A stretch of DNA of 64,000 nucleotides from assembly GCF_001654965.1 (NCBI RefSeq), contig NZ_LXEV01000020.1, positions 79,447-143,446 of the forward strand, in the 5' to 3' direction. Both the position numbers and the translations under genes were made by a program. The notes beneath the pieces are model-generated. The model was not told the origin of the DNA. It ran no database searches and saw only the letters and a program-made list of their open reading frames with translations. This document shows, piece after piece, positions 22,056-32,112 of this stretch; the first letter of the stretch is position 1, and every line of letters starts with the position of its first letter. This DNA is from Proteus hauseri ATCC 700826. Its GTDB lineage: Bacteria; Pseudomonadota; Gammaproteobacteria; Enterobacterales; Enterobacteriaceae.

Positions 22056-22261
22056 AAATAAATCTCTCTTCGTTTAATTAAAATAATTGTTTGGTTAATT
22101 CACTCTGCCCCTGTCGGACAGTTTTTCTATGTTACTTGCAATAGCGCAGGAAACAAGTAGGAAATTTTAGTTTAAAGAGTGAATAAAGAAGAGAAAAGCC
22201 TTTGTATAAAATAAATTGATAAAAATTTGTGATTCATTGATGAAGTGGGGCATTTTTTACT

Positions 22262-22287
22262 AAAAAAGGGTAGTAAATACCCTTTCT
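22262..22287 (-). terminator. Terminator of pncB
   Basis: Minus strand: AAAGGGTA-TTTA-CTACCCTTTTTTAG type hairpin with T-run, 60 bases after the pncB stop. Confidence 0.85.
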
Positions 22288-22346
22288 TTTATAAGCTACT
22301 TTTTTGTTGCAAGATTGATTTTCAAAAAAAGGCCAATAAATTTGAA

Positions 22347-23561
22347 TTAGCAAGCCTGTTTAACAAGTGGAACATCAAAGGCTTTGCGTAATTTATCAAC
22401 AAAATCGTCATCTTCACAAATAGTTTTACCCGGACTATCTGATAATTTGGCTACCGGCTTACCATTGCACTCTACCAGCTTAATCACAATATTAAGCGGA
22501 GTAATAGTGGGAATATTACAGGTGAGTCGTGTTCCAATACCGAAAATAAGGCGAATACGCTTATGGAAATGTTTATAAAGCACTAATGCTTTCTGAAAAT
22601 CGAGACTGTCAGAGAACACCAACACTTTACTCATGGGATCAATACCCAACTTTTCATAATGGGCTATAGCTTTTTCACCCCATTCAATAGGATCACCAGA
22701 ATCATGACGTAATCCTTGATAGCGATTTGCAAAAGGTCTATCAAAATCACGCAAGAATGCATCCATCGTAATGCAGTCTGTCAGCGCAATACCCAGTTGA
22801 TCTGGATATTCATCTAACCATGATTGCAATGCAGCACGCTGGCTATTTGCTAATTCAGGACTAATTTGCTGATGGGCTTGAAACCACTCGTGAGCCTGTG
22901 TGCCTACAGGTGCCAATTGCATACGTTCAGCAAAATGATAATTGCTAGTACCAACAAGATAAGGAAAGTGATTTTTTAGCTCATCAACAATGGCACATTG
23001 CACATCATAAGAAAAACGACGACGAGTACCAAAATCCATCAGTTTAAAATCAGCTAAATCTATTTGTTGCTCAGCCGCATCTTGATAAAACACGTTAATT
23101 AATTTACGTAATTGATTAACGGCATCATCTGGGCTTATTTGAGGCGAACGTTCACGATGAACAATTTCACTTACCAACGCCAATAAAGGTACTTCCCATA
23201 GAATAACTTCGCACCAAGGGCCTGTTATCCTAATTCTTAGTTGGTTTTCTGGTGTAGCAGAAATGTTGACTTGTTCAGGTTTAAATCGAAATTGCTTAAA
23301 CCATTGCAGATAGTCATTTTTGAAAAAAGGGAGACTCTGAAGATAGTCAAACTCTTCATCGCTCAATGACAAGTCTGCCATCATATTCACTTGATGGCGC
23401 AAAGTTGTTGCATATTCACCTAGGCGTTCATCACTCCGACAACGGAACTCTGCAACGACAGGAATATCACTGTAATGATGGAATACGGCCTGTTGCATAT
23501 GAAGCTTGTAAGCATCAGTATCCAGCAGTGATGTAATAATCGGTGTAGCGTCTAAAATCAT
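22347..23561 (-). CDS. pncB: Nicotinate phosphoribosyltransferase PncB
   Basis: PncB converts nicotinate and PRPP to nicotinate mononucleotide in the Preiss-Handler NAD salvage pathway, coupled to ATP hydrolysis through a phosphohistidine. 404 residues (400 in E. coli). Conserved segments: [19 protein letters not shown] near the N-terminus, [10 protein letters not shown] at 175-184, [11 protein letters not shown] at 204-214, and GTQAHEW at 220-226, whose His224 is the expected autophosphorylated residue. A NadR-type operator lies upstream, so NAD-dependent repression is likely. Confidence 0.97.
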   Translation of the reverse strand: MILDATPIITSLLDTDAYKLHMQQAVFHHYSDIPVVAEFRCRSDERLGEYATTLRHQVNMMADLSLSDEEFDYLQSLPFFKNDYLQWFKQFRFKPEQVNISATPENQLRIRITGPWCEVILWEVPLLALVSEIVHRERSPQISPDDAVNQLRKLINVFYQDAAEQQIDLADFKLMDFGTRRRFSYDVQCAIVDELKNHFPYLVGTSNYHFAERMQLAPVGTQAHEWFQAHQQISPELANSQRAALQSWLDEYPDQLGIALTDCITMDAFLRDFDRPFANRYQGLRHDSGDPIEWGEKAIAHYEKLGIDPMSKVLVFSDSLDFQKALVLYKHFHKRIRLIFGIGTRLTCNIPTITPLNIVIKLVECNGKPVAKLSDSPGKTICEDDDFVDKLRKAFDVPLVKQAC

Positions 23562-23902
23562 AGCGCGTCAAGCATCCTCACGGAGCGTTTTTATGTCAGC
23601 TAAATCGTTAAGGTTGGAGAGTATACCCGAATATGACAACAATGGAGTCACTAATCGATGATATTTCTCTGCGACATAAAAACAAGCTATAAAACTTCGA
23701 TCAGTTTACCACGTTAAACATAATTTGGGAGTAGCTTAGCATCATTTACCAAATAAATTGATTACAACTATTAATAAACTGTTAACATTCTTTTGACTTT
23801 TGATGTTTTCAATTGAAGTTTCGACTGGCTAAAGCTATTTTTCACGAGTAAGCTTTGGTTATATAACCGTTAAATAGTCGTGTTAACTAAAAGGTTTTTT
23901 CT
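23562..23902. other. Divergent intergenic pncB / pepN, 341 bp
   Basis: Contains the NadR box at 23703-23720 and presumably the promoters for both genes. The pepN ATG is preceded by AAAGG. No coding signal. Confidence 0.5.
23703..23720 (-). promoter_or_regulatory. NadR box upstream of pncB
   Basis: On the minus strand TGTTTA-ACGTGG-TAAACT, 11 of 12 fixed positions of the NadR consensus TGTTTA-N6-TAAACA. It lies about 140 bp upstream of pncB, a known NadR target in enteric bacteria, in the pncB/pepN divergent region. Confidence 0.75.
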
Positions 23903-26518
23903 ATGACACAACAAAGAATTGCTAAATATCGTAAAGATTACCGCGCTCCTGACTACACTATCACCGATATTCATCTTGATTTTATTCTCGATAAAGAAAA
24001 TACACAGGTTACAGCGATTAGCCAATGTAAACGCTTAGCTTCAACATCAGTACCTTTAGTGTTAGACGGCGAAGATCTCAAATTAAAATCAATAACTGTT
24101 AATGATGTTGCTTGGACACAATATAAAGAAGAAAACGGCAAACTCATCATTGAGCAACTTCCTGAACAGTTTACTTTAAAAATTATCAATGAGATTAATC
24201 CTTCGGCAAATACGGCATTAGAAGGCTTATACGTATCCGGTGATGCGTTGTGTACACAATGTGAAGCAGAAGGTTTCCGCCATATTACCTATTATTTAGA
24301 TAGACCTGATGTATTAGCACGTTACACCACAACAATCACCGCAGATAAAAAACAGTACCCTTATTTACTCTCTAACGGTAACCGAAGAGCACAAGGCGAA
24401 CTAGAAGATGGTCGTCATTGGGTAACATGGGAAGATCCACATCCAAAACCAAGTTATCTCTTTGCTGTGGTTGCTGGCGATTTTGATGTTTTGCGTGATA
24501 CTTTCACCACCAAAAGTGGTCGCAACGTTGCTTTAGAGCTTTTTGTTGATAAAGGTAATCTTGATCGTGCTGATTGGGCAATGACATCCCTAAAAAATGC
24601 GATGGCATGGGATCAATCACGTTTCAATTTAGAATATGACCTTGATATTTACATGATAGTCGCGGTCGATTTCTTTAATATGGGCGCAATGGAAAATAAA
24701 GGCTTAAACGTTTTTAACTCTAAATACGTGCTCGCAAAAAGTGAAACAGCAACTGACAAAGACTATTTAGGTATTGAGTCTGTTATCGGCCATGAATATT
24801 TTCATAACTGGACGGGTAACCGTATTACTTGTCGTGATTGGTTCCAGTTAAGCCTAAAAGAAGGTTTAACCGTTTTTCGTGATCAAGAATTTAGCTCTGA
24901 TTTAGGCTCTCGCTCTGTGAATCGTATCAATAATGTACGAGTGATGCGTACCGCTCAATTCGCAGAAGATGCAAGCCCAATGGCACACCCAATTCGTCCT
25001 GATAGTGTCATTGAAATGAATAATTTCTATACCTTAACCGTGTATGAAAAAGGTTCTGAAGTGATCCGTATGATCCACACGCTATTAGGTGAAAAGCGAT
25101 TCCAAGCGGGTATTCATATGTATGTTCACCGCCACGATGGCAGTGCAGCAACTTGTGATGATTTTATTCAAGCGATGGAAGATGCTTCTGATGTTGATCT
25201 TACCTTATTCCGTCGTTGGTATAGTCAATCAGGTACACCACAGCTAACGGTTCGTGATAGTTATGATGCTAATAAAAAACAATATACTTTAACTGTTAGT
25301 CAAATGACGGCACCGACAGCCGATCAAACTGAAAAACAGCCGTTACATATTCCATTAGATATTGAATTATACGATACCAAAGGTAATGTGATCCCACTGC
25401 GTTCACAAGGTCAAACTATTTCTAATGTATTGAATGTGGTACGTGAAGAGCAGCAGTTTGTCTTTGACGATGTACCAGAGCAGCCAATTCCTTCTTTATT
25501 ACGAGAGTTCTCGGCGCCAGTAAAATTAGATTATCCATTTACTGATGAACAACTTTCTTTCTTGATGAAATATGCACGTAATGCATTCTCTCGTTGGGAT
25601 GCTGCGCAATCACTGCTTGGCCGCTATATAAAAGAAAATGTGGCTAGAGTACAAAAAGGTGAAGCATTAGTTTTACCTGACATGGTGATTGATGCTTTCC
25701 GATCTGTATTATTAGATAAAGATATTGATCCCGCTTTAGCCGCGTTGATCTTAACGTTGCCAACAGATTTAGAAGCAGGTGAAGCATTTGCCATCATTGA
25801 TCCCTCTGCGGTTCATCAAGCATTGCATTTTATTCGTACAACGCTAGCAACAGAAATGGCAGATGAATTCTCTGCGGTTTATCACTCAATGCATATTGGT
25901 GCTTATCGAGTTGATCATGGTGATATTGCTAAACGTGATCTGCGAAATGTTTGTCTGGGTTATTTAGCGTTTGAAAATCAGCAAACTGGTAATCAATTAG
26001 TTGAAGCTCAATATCATAATAGCGATAACATGACAGATGCTTTAGCTGCATTGCACAGTGCTGTTATGGCAGATTTACCTTGTAAAGCGGCGTTATTACA
26101 AGCCTTTGATGATAAATGGCACCAAGACGGCTTAGTCATGGATAAGTGGTTTAGTTTACAAGCCACCAGCCCAGCTAAAGATGTACTCCAAACCGTGCGT
26201 AATTTGTTATCTCATCGTTCATTTACTCTCGCTAACCCGAATCGCACACGAGCATTAATTGGTGCTTTTGTAACAAATAACCCAGTGGCTTTCCATGCCG
26301 AAGATGGCTCTGGATATTTGTTATTGACAGAAATTCTGACTGACTTAAATAGTCGCAATCCACAAGTTGCTTCTCGCTTAATTGAGCCTTTTATTCGCTT
26401 AAAACGTTATGATGCAGCTCGTCAGGAAAAAATGCGAGCAGAGTTATTAAAGCTAAAAGCGCTAGATAACTTGTCAGGTGATTTATATGAAAAGATCACT
26501 AAAGCATTGGCTGATTAA
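23903..26518 (+). CDS. pepN: Aminopeptidase N PepN
   Basis: The broad-specificity M1 zinc aminopeptidase of the cytoplasm, releasing N-terminal residues from peptides late in protein turnover. 871 residues (870 in E. coli). Substrate/N-terminus recognition motif GAMEN at 261-265; zinc site HEYFH at 297-301 with the distal Glu in the following LKEGLTVFRDQEF segment. N-terminal beta domain, thermolysin-like catalytic domain, small beta domain and the C-terminal helical superhelix are all present in length. It is divergent from pncB and has its own terminator. Confidence 0.98.
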   Translation: MTQQRIAKYRKDYRAPDYTITDIHLDFILDKENTQVTAISQCKRLASTSVPLVLDGEDLKLKSITVNDVAWTQYKEENGKLIIEQLPEQFTLKIINEINPSANTALEGLYVSGDALCTQCEAEGFRHITYYLDRPDVLARYTTTITADKKQYPYLLSNGNRRAQGELEDGRHWVTWEDPHPKPSYLFAVVAGDFDVLRDTFTTKSGRNVALELFVDKGNLDRADWAMTSLKNAMAWDQSRFNLEYDLDIYMIVAVDFFNMGAMENKGLNVFNSKYVLAKSETATDKDYLGIESVIGHEYFHNWTGNRITCRDWFQLSLKEGLTVFRDQEFSSDLGSRSVNRINNVRVMRTAQFAEDASPMAHPIRPDSVIEMNNFYTLTVYEKGSEVIRMIHTLLGEKRFQAGIHMYVHRHDGSAATCDDFIQAMEDASDVDLTLFRRWYSQSGTPQLTVRDSYDANKKQYTLTVSQMTAPTADQTEKQPLHIPLDIELYDTKGNVIPLRSQGQTISNVLNVVREEQQFVFDDVPEQPIPSLLREFSAPVKLDYPFTDEQLSFLMKYARNAFSRWDAAQSLLGRYIKENVARVQKGEALVLPDMVIDAFRSVLLDKDIDPALAALILTLPTDLEAGEAFAIIDPSAVHQALHFIRTTLATEMADEFSAVYHSMHIGAYRVDHGDIAKRDLRNVCLGYLAFENQQTGNQLVEAQYHNSDNMTDALAALHSAVMADLPCKAALLQAFDDKWHQDGLVMDKWFSLQATSPAKDVLQTVRNLLSHRSFTLANPNRTRALIGAFVTNNPVAFHAEDGSGYLLLTEILTDLNSRNPQVASRLIEPFIRLKRYDAARQEKMRAELLKLKALDNLSGDLYEKITKALAD

Positions 26519-26578
26519 TAACACGCACAATATCACTTTATGAATGAATAGAGAGTGTTAAATCATAACGGTAATCAG

Positions 26579-26605
26579 ATCCCCAGCGTAGTCTGGGGAT
26601 TTTTA
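26579..26605 (+). terminator. Terminator of pepN
   Basis: ATCCCCAG-CGTAGT-CTGGGGAT followed by TTTTA. Confidence 0.92.
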
Positions 26606-26721
26606 TTGGCAATTGCTAAATTAGAACGTTTACTTTTAGGATGTTTCTCTATATGATGCTCGACGCTTAAATCGTCGTAGACACATCATTCCTAATACCC
26701 GATATTCTCAATGGAGATCGT

Positions 26722-27732
26722 ATGTATTATTCCCTAGTCAGGAAGGCATTGTTTCGGCTAGACCCTGAACGTGCCCATGATTTTACCTTCCGTCAATTAA
26801 AACGTTTATCTCATTCCCCATTTCAATTTCTAATTCAACAATCGCTTCCTTCAAAACCCGTTTCTTGTATGGGACTCTCATTTAAAAATCCACTTGGTCT
26901 TGCTGCTGGTCTTGATAAGAATGGCGATTGCATAGATGCATTGGGTGCAATGGGTTTTGGTTTTATTGAAGTGGGTACAGTGACACCACGCCCTCAAGTA
27001 GGAAATGATAAACCTCGGTTATTTCGCTTAGTCGAGGCTGAAGGTCTAATTAACCGAATGGGCTTTAATAATTTAGGTGTTGATAACTTGATTGAGAACG
27101 TAAAACAATCACGTTATGGCGGTGTGCTAGGTATTAATATTGGCAAAAATAAAGATACCCCTGTCGAGCAAGGAAAAGATGACTACCTAATTTGTATGGA
27201 GAAAGTCTATCCTTATGCGGGTTATATCGCGATTAATATCTCATCACCAAATACCCCAGGTTTGCGTTCACTACAATATGGTGAAGCATTAGATGATCTT
27301 TTATCTGCAATAAAAAATAAACAACTTGAGTTGCAAGGTAAATATCAAAAATATGTACCTGTTGCAGTAAAAATAGCACCGGATTTAACGCATGAAGAAT
27401 TAATCCAAGTTGCAGATAGTTTAGTTCGACATCATATTGATGGTGTTATTGCAACAAATACAACATTAGATAAAACATTAGTAAATGGATTAAATCATTG
27501 TAATGAAGCAGGTGGATTAAGTGGGCGTCCGGTTCAATCTAAAAGCACGCAAATAATCCAACAATTAAATGATGAATTAAAAGGTGCATTACCTATTATT
27601 GGTGTTGGTGGAATTGACTCATTAACAGCAGCAAGAGAGAAAATGGATGCAGGAGCATCGCTTATTCAAATCTATTCTGGTTTCATTTATCACGGCCCCG
27701 CACTTATCAAATCTATAATTAATCATATTTAA
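26722..27732 (+). CDS. pyrD: Dihydroorotate dehydrogenase (quinone) PyrD
   Basis: Class 2 dihydroorotate dehydrogenase: FMN enzyme bound to the inner membrane that oxidises dihydroorotate to orotate with ubiquinone, the fourth step of pyrimidine synthesis. 336 residues, the E. coli length. The N-terminal amphipathic helix pair ([21 protein letters not shown]...) forms the quinone tunnel; the FMN barrel follows with [27 protein letters not shown] (catalytic Ser) and IGVGGI. GGAG precedes the ATG. The E. coli ssu sulfonate genes found before pyrD are absent here. Confidence 0.97.
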   Translation: MYYSLVRKALFRLDPERAHDFTFRQLKRLSHSPFQFLIQQSLPSKPVSCMGLSFKNPLGLAAGLDKNGDCIDALGAMGFGFIEVGTVTPRPQVGNDKPRLFRLVEAEGLINRMGFNNLGVDNLIENVKQSRYGGVLGINIGKNKDTPVEQGKDDYLICMEKVYPYAGYIAINISSPNTPGLRSLQYGEALDDLLSAIKNKQLELQGKYQKYVPVAVKIAPDLTHEELIQVADSLVRHHIDGVIATNTTLDKTLVNGLNHCNEAGGLSGRPVQSKSTQIIQQLNDELKGALPIIGVGGIDSLTAAREKMDAGASLIQIYSGFIYHGPALIKSIINHI

Positions 27733-27953
27733 TTACATCTAAATAATGGGACAGGGGCTTTTCTTCTGTCCCTAACTCGTTTATATTGCCTCTAGTTGAT
27801 TATTTTTTATTAAATTGCACTAATTGTGCTTAATTAATAGTAAAATGAATCCTGTTTTTGATAGGTGATATTAAATATTTTATTTATGTCATCTGTTTTT
27901 CGATTAGTTGTATAGACAATAAAGCAGGTAATGAATCGAAGGGGGATTAATTA

Positions 27954-28505
27954 GTGATAATAAAACCCGATGATCGCTGGCGTTGGTATTTTGATGATGA
28001 ACAACAACGGCTGATGCTTGATTTAGCAAATGGTATGGTTTTTCGCTGCCGTTTTCCAAGCAAAATGCTAAGTGATTGTGCTTGCCAATCAGCATCTTTT
28101 ACCGTTGATGATGCCGCTCTTTATTATGGATATGATGAGCAAATTCGCAAAATAGATATGCCATCTGAATCAAGAGCTGAATTAGCTTTAAATGCATTAA
28201 TTGCCCATCGCTTTTTAAAACCACTAATGCCTAAAAGCTGGTATTTTGAAGTTAATTGTAATCAATTAACGCCTTATTTATCACAAGTGGTCGAAGTTTC
28301 ATTAAAAGATGGCAATGAGAAAGCTCTCTTTTTAGTGACAGAAGTGGGTACTCAAGCTTGTTTATGTTTATTAGCTCAACCGCAATTAGCGTTATTTGAT
28401 AAAACACTTAATTTTTGTGACCCAATAAAAATTATGAATGACAGGTTAAGCGAATATCATAAAGTGTCAGCGTCAGGATCATTATTGTACGGAAAGGTTA
28501 TTTAA
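27954..28505 (+). CDS. zapC: Cell division factor ZapC
   Basis: ZapC binds FtsZ directly and promotes lateral bundling of protofilaments in the Z-ring. The 183-residue protein begins (GTG) MIIKPDDRWRWYFDDEQQRL and keeps the conserved LMLDLANGMVFR, LNALIAHRFLKPLMPKSW and KIMNDRL segments of the family (180 in E. coli). The GTG start is chosen because it matches the conserved beginning and follows GAAGGGGG at a proper distance. It follows pyrD as in E. coli and is ended by a hairpin. Confidence 0.93.
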   Translation: MIIKPDDRWRWYFDDEQQRLMLDLANGMVFRCRFPSKMLSDCACQSASFTVDDAALYYGYDEQIRKIDMPSESRAELALNALIAHRFLKPLMPKSWYFEVNCNQLTPYLSQVVEVSLKDGNEKALFLVTEVGTQACLCLLAQPQLALFDKTLNFCDPIKIMNDRLSEYHKVSASGSLLYGKVI

Positions 28506-28507
28506 CA

Positions 28508-28542
28508 AAAAGAGTAAAAAGGATTTACTCTTTTTTATCATC
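28508..28542 (+). terminator. Terminator of zapC
   Basis: AAAAAGAGTAAA-AAGG-ATTTACTCTTTTTT, immediately after the stop. Confidence 0.85.
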
Positions 28543-28696
28543 CCCCCTTTAAATCATGCCTCCTAAAATCAAATTCCCATAATTCTCTTTGCGATATTTC
28601 CACAAAGAAAAATAAAAAATATATTTATAAATAGGATGCTTAATAAGAAAATTCTTATTAAATATGTTTATTTATATAGGAGAAATAAAGAAAAGA

Positions 28697-28729
28697 ATAA
28701 GAAGGCAATAACAAATTACCTTCTTTTAT
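28697..28729 (-). terminator. Terminator of ycbX
   Basis: Minus strand AAGAAGG / CCTTCTT stem with a 13-base loop and flanking T/A runs, 20-50 bases after the ycbX stop. AT-rich and moderately convincing. Confidence 0.55.
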
Positions 28730-28747
28730 TTGTGATAAAATCGAGTA

Positions 28748-29884
28748 TTATTTTTTCTTAAAAGAAAGTTTCACGTTTCCTTTAGGAATACAACTACAAG
28801 CAAGAATTTTCCCTGCACGTTTAATAGCACCTGCTTTTAATGCAGCAACATCACCATCATCTAATTGAATGACACAAGAACCACAAAGTCCTGCTCGACA
28901 ACTATAAGGAATATTATGACCGTTATTTTCGAGTTGTTCTAATAACACTTCTTGGTTATTACCTTCAAAAGTGACGCCATTAAATTCTATCGTGACAGAT
29001 TGTTCACAGTTCTGTTCAATAGCAGGTGTTATAGATTCAACCGGTGTAGTAACTATTGGTGTAGTAATAAGGTATTGCTTGGCTTTTTTATACGCTAATA
29101 CTTCAACGACATCGCCAACACGAATAATACCTGTTTGGCGAATAATGACATTTTGGCCAAAATCGACATCACCTTTTTCATCACTACGGAATGTTTGCAG
29201 TGTCGCTAAGGGTTCTGTGTTAGGATGTTTGACGCCTTTATCAATACTGATAGTTGTCATGATGCAGCGACTACAAGGTTTCATGAGATCCATAACGACT
29301 GAGCCGACACGTATTGTTTGCCAAGTATCTTCTTCAAAAGGTTTTGCACCCGTAACTAAGATATTGCCGCGAAATTGTTCAATATTAATTGAAGCAGAGC
29401 AACGTTGTTGCAAATATTGAAACGAAGCTTCGTTAATTAATAAATAAGGATAGCCATCAGCAAACGAAACGGCTGTATCAGGGCTTTTTTTCACGCGACG
29501 AGTTGGCTTTTCGCCTGTCCATCGCAGTTGAACATCCATATTTAAATACCGGCTGAACCACTGATTTATTTCATCTGGTGCGACATACGCGGTAAAATGA
29601 TTTCCCCAAACTTCTGTTGGCTGCAATGTGGTTTTAAAATCCTGATAAGTAATAGCGATACCTTCGCCATCAGGTGCTTGAATATAAATACCATTTGCCA
29701 TAGCGGTTGGGATAAAACACAGCAAGTTAGGAAATTTTCGTGCAGTAAGAAAAGTACCTTCAGGGGTGGTTATCATAAAATCACGATCAAACGTGAATCC
29801 GCTTTCGCGAGCAAAAGCCTGAGAAAGGCGAATTCCTTTCATTGATTTAACTGGGTGAACATAAAGGCGTGATACGTTGATCAT
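28748..29884 (-). CDS. ycbX: MOSC / 2Fe-2S protein YcbX
   Basis: YcbX is a molybdenum-cofactor protein with a C-terminal ferredoxin domain; in E. coli it detoxifies N-hydroxylated base analogues such as 6-N-hydroxylaminopurine. 378 residues (369 in E. coli). Order: MOSC N-terminal beta-barrel (ISRLYVHPVKSMKGI-type start), MOSC domain with PCSRCIMTT (the Mo-coordinating Cys region), a variable linker rich in Thr/Val/Ile, and a [2Fe-2S] ferredoxin domain with CRAGLCGSC and the distal ILAC at the end. It is divergent from rlmL. Electron-transfer partner cannot be told from the sequence. Confidence 0.94.
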   Translation of the reverse strand: MINVSRLYVHPVKSMKGIRLSQAFARESGFTFDRDFMITTPEGTFLTARKFPNLLCFIPTAMANGIYIQAPDGEGIAITYQDFKTTLQPTEVWGNHFTAYVAPDEINQWFSRYLNMDVQLRWTGEKPTRRVKKSPDTAVSFADGYPYLLINEASFQYLQQRCSASINIEQFRGNILVTGAKPFEEDTWQTIRVGSVVMDLMKPCSRCIMTTISIDKGVKHPNTEPLATLQTFRSDEKGDVDFGQNVIIRQTGIIRVGDVVEVLAYKKAKQYLITTPIVTTPVESITPAIEQNCEQSVTIEFNGVTFEGNNQEVLLEQLENNGHNIPYSCRAGLCGSCVIQLDDGDVAALKAGAIKRAGKILACSCIPKGNVKLSFKKK

Positions 29885-29991
29885 GACTGCTCCAAAAAGA
29901 CTTTATTATTTTTTATAGCCAGTAACTTTATGACAACGTAATACAATTAGCTATAATGCCCAACAATTTTATTTTAGGTGGTAACAATATT

Positions 29992-32106
29992 ATGCGCTCT
30001 CTGTTTGCCAGCACAGGCCGAGGTCTGGAAGAACTATTAAAATCTGAACTTGAGCATCTAGGTGCTCAGTCTTGCCAGATAACTCAAGGTGGTGTTTATT
30101 TTCGTGCTGATGATAAAACCATGTATCAATCTTTACTCTGGAGCCGTTTAGCATCGCGGATCATACTTCCGCTAAATGAATTTAATGTCTACAGTGATTT
30201 AGATTTATATCTTGGTGTGCAATCAATTGACTGGAGTGAAATTTTTACTGTTAATGAAACCTTTGCCATTCATTTTAGTGGCACCAACGATGTTATCCGC
30301 AACAGCCAATATGGCGCATTAAAAGCAAAAGATGCCATTGTCGATTCATTCCAGCGCAAATTGGGGCAACGTCCTGATGTTGCTAAACAATCTCCTGATA
30401 TTAGACTGACTATTCATCTACATAAAGAAAAAGCCTCTTTATCATTAGACTTAAGTGGTGATGGCTTACATCAACGTGGTTATCGTGACTTAACTGGGCA
30501 AGCACCACTAAAAGAGAACTTAGCCGCAGCCATTATTATGCGTTCAGGTTGGAAAACAGACACTCCATTAATTGATCCAATGTGTGGTTCAGGCACTTTA
30601 TTAATTGAAGCTGCAATGATGGCGACAGATTGTGCGCCAGCATTAAATCGCGTGCATTGGGGATTTCGTCATTGGTTAGGTCATGATGAAATGCTGTGGA
30701 AAGAAGTCACTCAAGAAGCATTTTCTCGCTTTCGTGAAGGCAAAAAAAATGCTATCGCCCGTTTTTATGGTTTTGATGTTGATAAACGTGTGCTTGATAT
30801 GGCAAGAGCTAATGCACGCAGAGCTGATGTCGCTGATCTTATTACCTTTACACAAGGTGATGCCGCAAAACTGACGAATCCTATTGCGGGTGAAATTAAA
30901 GGAACCATCATCAGTAATCCACCTTATGGTGAGCGTTTAGAAAGCGAACCAGCACTAATTGCCTTACACAGTCAGTTAGGAAGAGCTATAAAAGCACACT
31001 TCCCAGGCTGGAGATTATCACTATTTAGTGCTTCGCCTGAGCTATTAAGTTGTATTCAGCTACGAGCAGAACGTGAGTTTAAAGCTAAAAATGGTCCACT
31101 TGATTGTGTACAGAAAAACTATTTACTTTCTGATACCCCTTCAACAATCAACACGGGTTTAGCTGAAGATTTTGCAAACCGTTTACGCAAAAATGAGAAA
31201 AAACTCGCGAAATGGGCAAAACAACAACAGATTGAATGTTATAGATTATACGATGCGGATTTACCTGAATATAATGTTGCTGTAGACCGTTATGGCGAGA
31301 AAGTTATTATTCAAGAATATGCACCACCAAAAACAATTAATGAGCATAAAGCTCGCCAGCGTCTCTTTGATGTCATCAGCGCGACAATGGAAGTGTTAGC
31401 ACTACGGTCTGATCAACTGATTTTGAAAACACGCCAACGTCAAAAAGGCAAGCAACAGTATGAAAAAATGGCTGAGAAAGGTGACTTTTTCTTAGTTGAT
31501 GAATTTGGTGCAAAATTCTGGGTGAATTTAACCGATTATCTAGACACAGGACTGTTTTTAGACCACCGCATTGCTCGTAAAATGCTAGGCGAAATGAGCA
31601 AAGGAAAAGATTTCTTAAATCTGTTTGCTTATACCGGAACCGCCTCTGTTCATGCGGGATTAGGTGGTGCAAAAAGTACGACGACGGTTGATATGTCACG
31701 TACTTACCTTGAATGGGCTGAAAAGAACTTTCAAGCGAATGGCTTAACCGGTAGACAACATCGCTTAATGCAAGCCGATTGCTTACAGTGGTTAATGCAG
31801 AGTAATGAACAGTTCGATGTGATTTTTATTGATCCACCGACTTTTTCTAACTCTAAGCGAATGGAAAATACATTTGATGTTCAGCGAGATCATATCGAGC
31901 TAATGAAACATCTCAAACGTCTGTTAAGAAAAGGGGGCACTATTATGTTCTCTAATAACAAACGTGGATTCAAAATGGATAATGACGAATTAGCAAAAAT
32001 TGGGCTATCTGCAAAAGAAATTACGCAAAAAACATTGTCGCAAGATTTTGCACGTAACCGTCAAATCCACAATTGCTGGCTATTATGTCATGCTGGTGAG
32101 GAATAA
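29992..32106 (+). CDS. rlmL: Bifunctional 23S rRNA methyltransferase RlmKL
   Basis: A fused enzyme that makes m2G2445 (RlmL, N-terminal) and m7G2069 (RlmK, C-terminal) in 23S rRNA. The 704 residues match the family (702). Order: THUMP domain (about 40-155), first methyltransferase with [14 protein letters not shown] and the NPPYGERL catalytic motif, then a second RlmI-like methyltransferase with [16 protein letters not shown] and [10 protein letters not shown]. The start at 29992 ([15 protein letters not shown]) matches the family and follows TAGGTGG; an upstream in-frame ATG at 29956 would add 12 unrelated residues. It is 6 bases before uup. Confidence 0.97.
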   Translation: MRSLFASTGRGLEELLKSELEHLGAQSCQITQGGVYFRADDKTMYQSLLWSRLASRIILPLNEFNVYSDLDLYLGVQSIDWSEIFTVNETFAIHFSGTNDVIRNSQYGALKAKDAIVDSFQRKLGQRPDVAKQSPDIRLTIHLHKEKASLSLDLSGDGLHQRGYRDLTGQAPLKENLAAAIIMRSGWKTDTPLIDPMCGSGTLLIEAAMMATDCAPALNRVHWGFRHWLGHDEMLWKEVTQEAFSRFREGKKNAIARFYGFDVDKRVLDMARANARRADVADLITFTQGDAAKLTNPIAGEIKGTIISNPPYGERLESEPALIALHSQLGRAIKAHFPGWRLSLFSASPELLSCIQLRAEREFKAKNGPLDCVQKNYLLSDTPSTINTGLAEDFANRLRKNEKKLAKWAKQQQIECYRLYDADLPEYNVAVDRYGEKVIIQEYAPPKTINEHKARQRLFDVISATMEVLALRSDQLILKTRQRQKGKQQYEKMAEKGDFFLVDEFGAKFWVNLTDYLDTGLFLDHRIARKMLGEMSKGKDFLNLFAYTGTASVHAGLGGAKSTTTVDMSRTYLEWAEKNFQANGLTGRQHRLMQADCLQWLMQSNEQFDVIFIDPPTFSNSKRMENTFDVQRDHIELMKHLKRLLRKGGTIMFSNNKRGFKMDNDELAKIGLSAKEITQKTLSQDFARNRQIHNCWLLCHAGEE

Positions 32107-32112
32107 TTTACA

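Noticed and set aside
28971..29420. 149-codon plus-strand frame opposite ycbX
   Set aside because: Antisense shadow of ycbX; composition follows the complement of its codons.
31376..31699. 107-codon minus-strand frame opposite rlmL
   Set aside because: Antisense shadow within the conserved RlmK domain.
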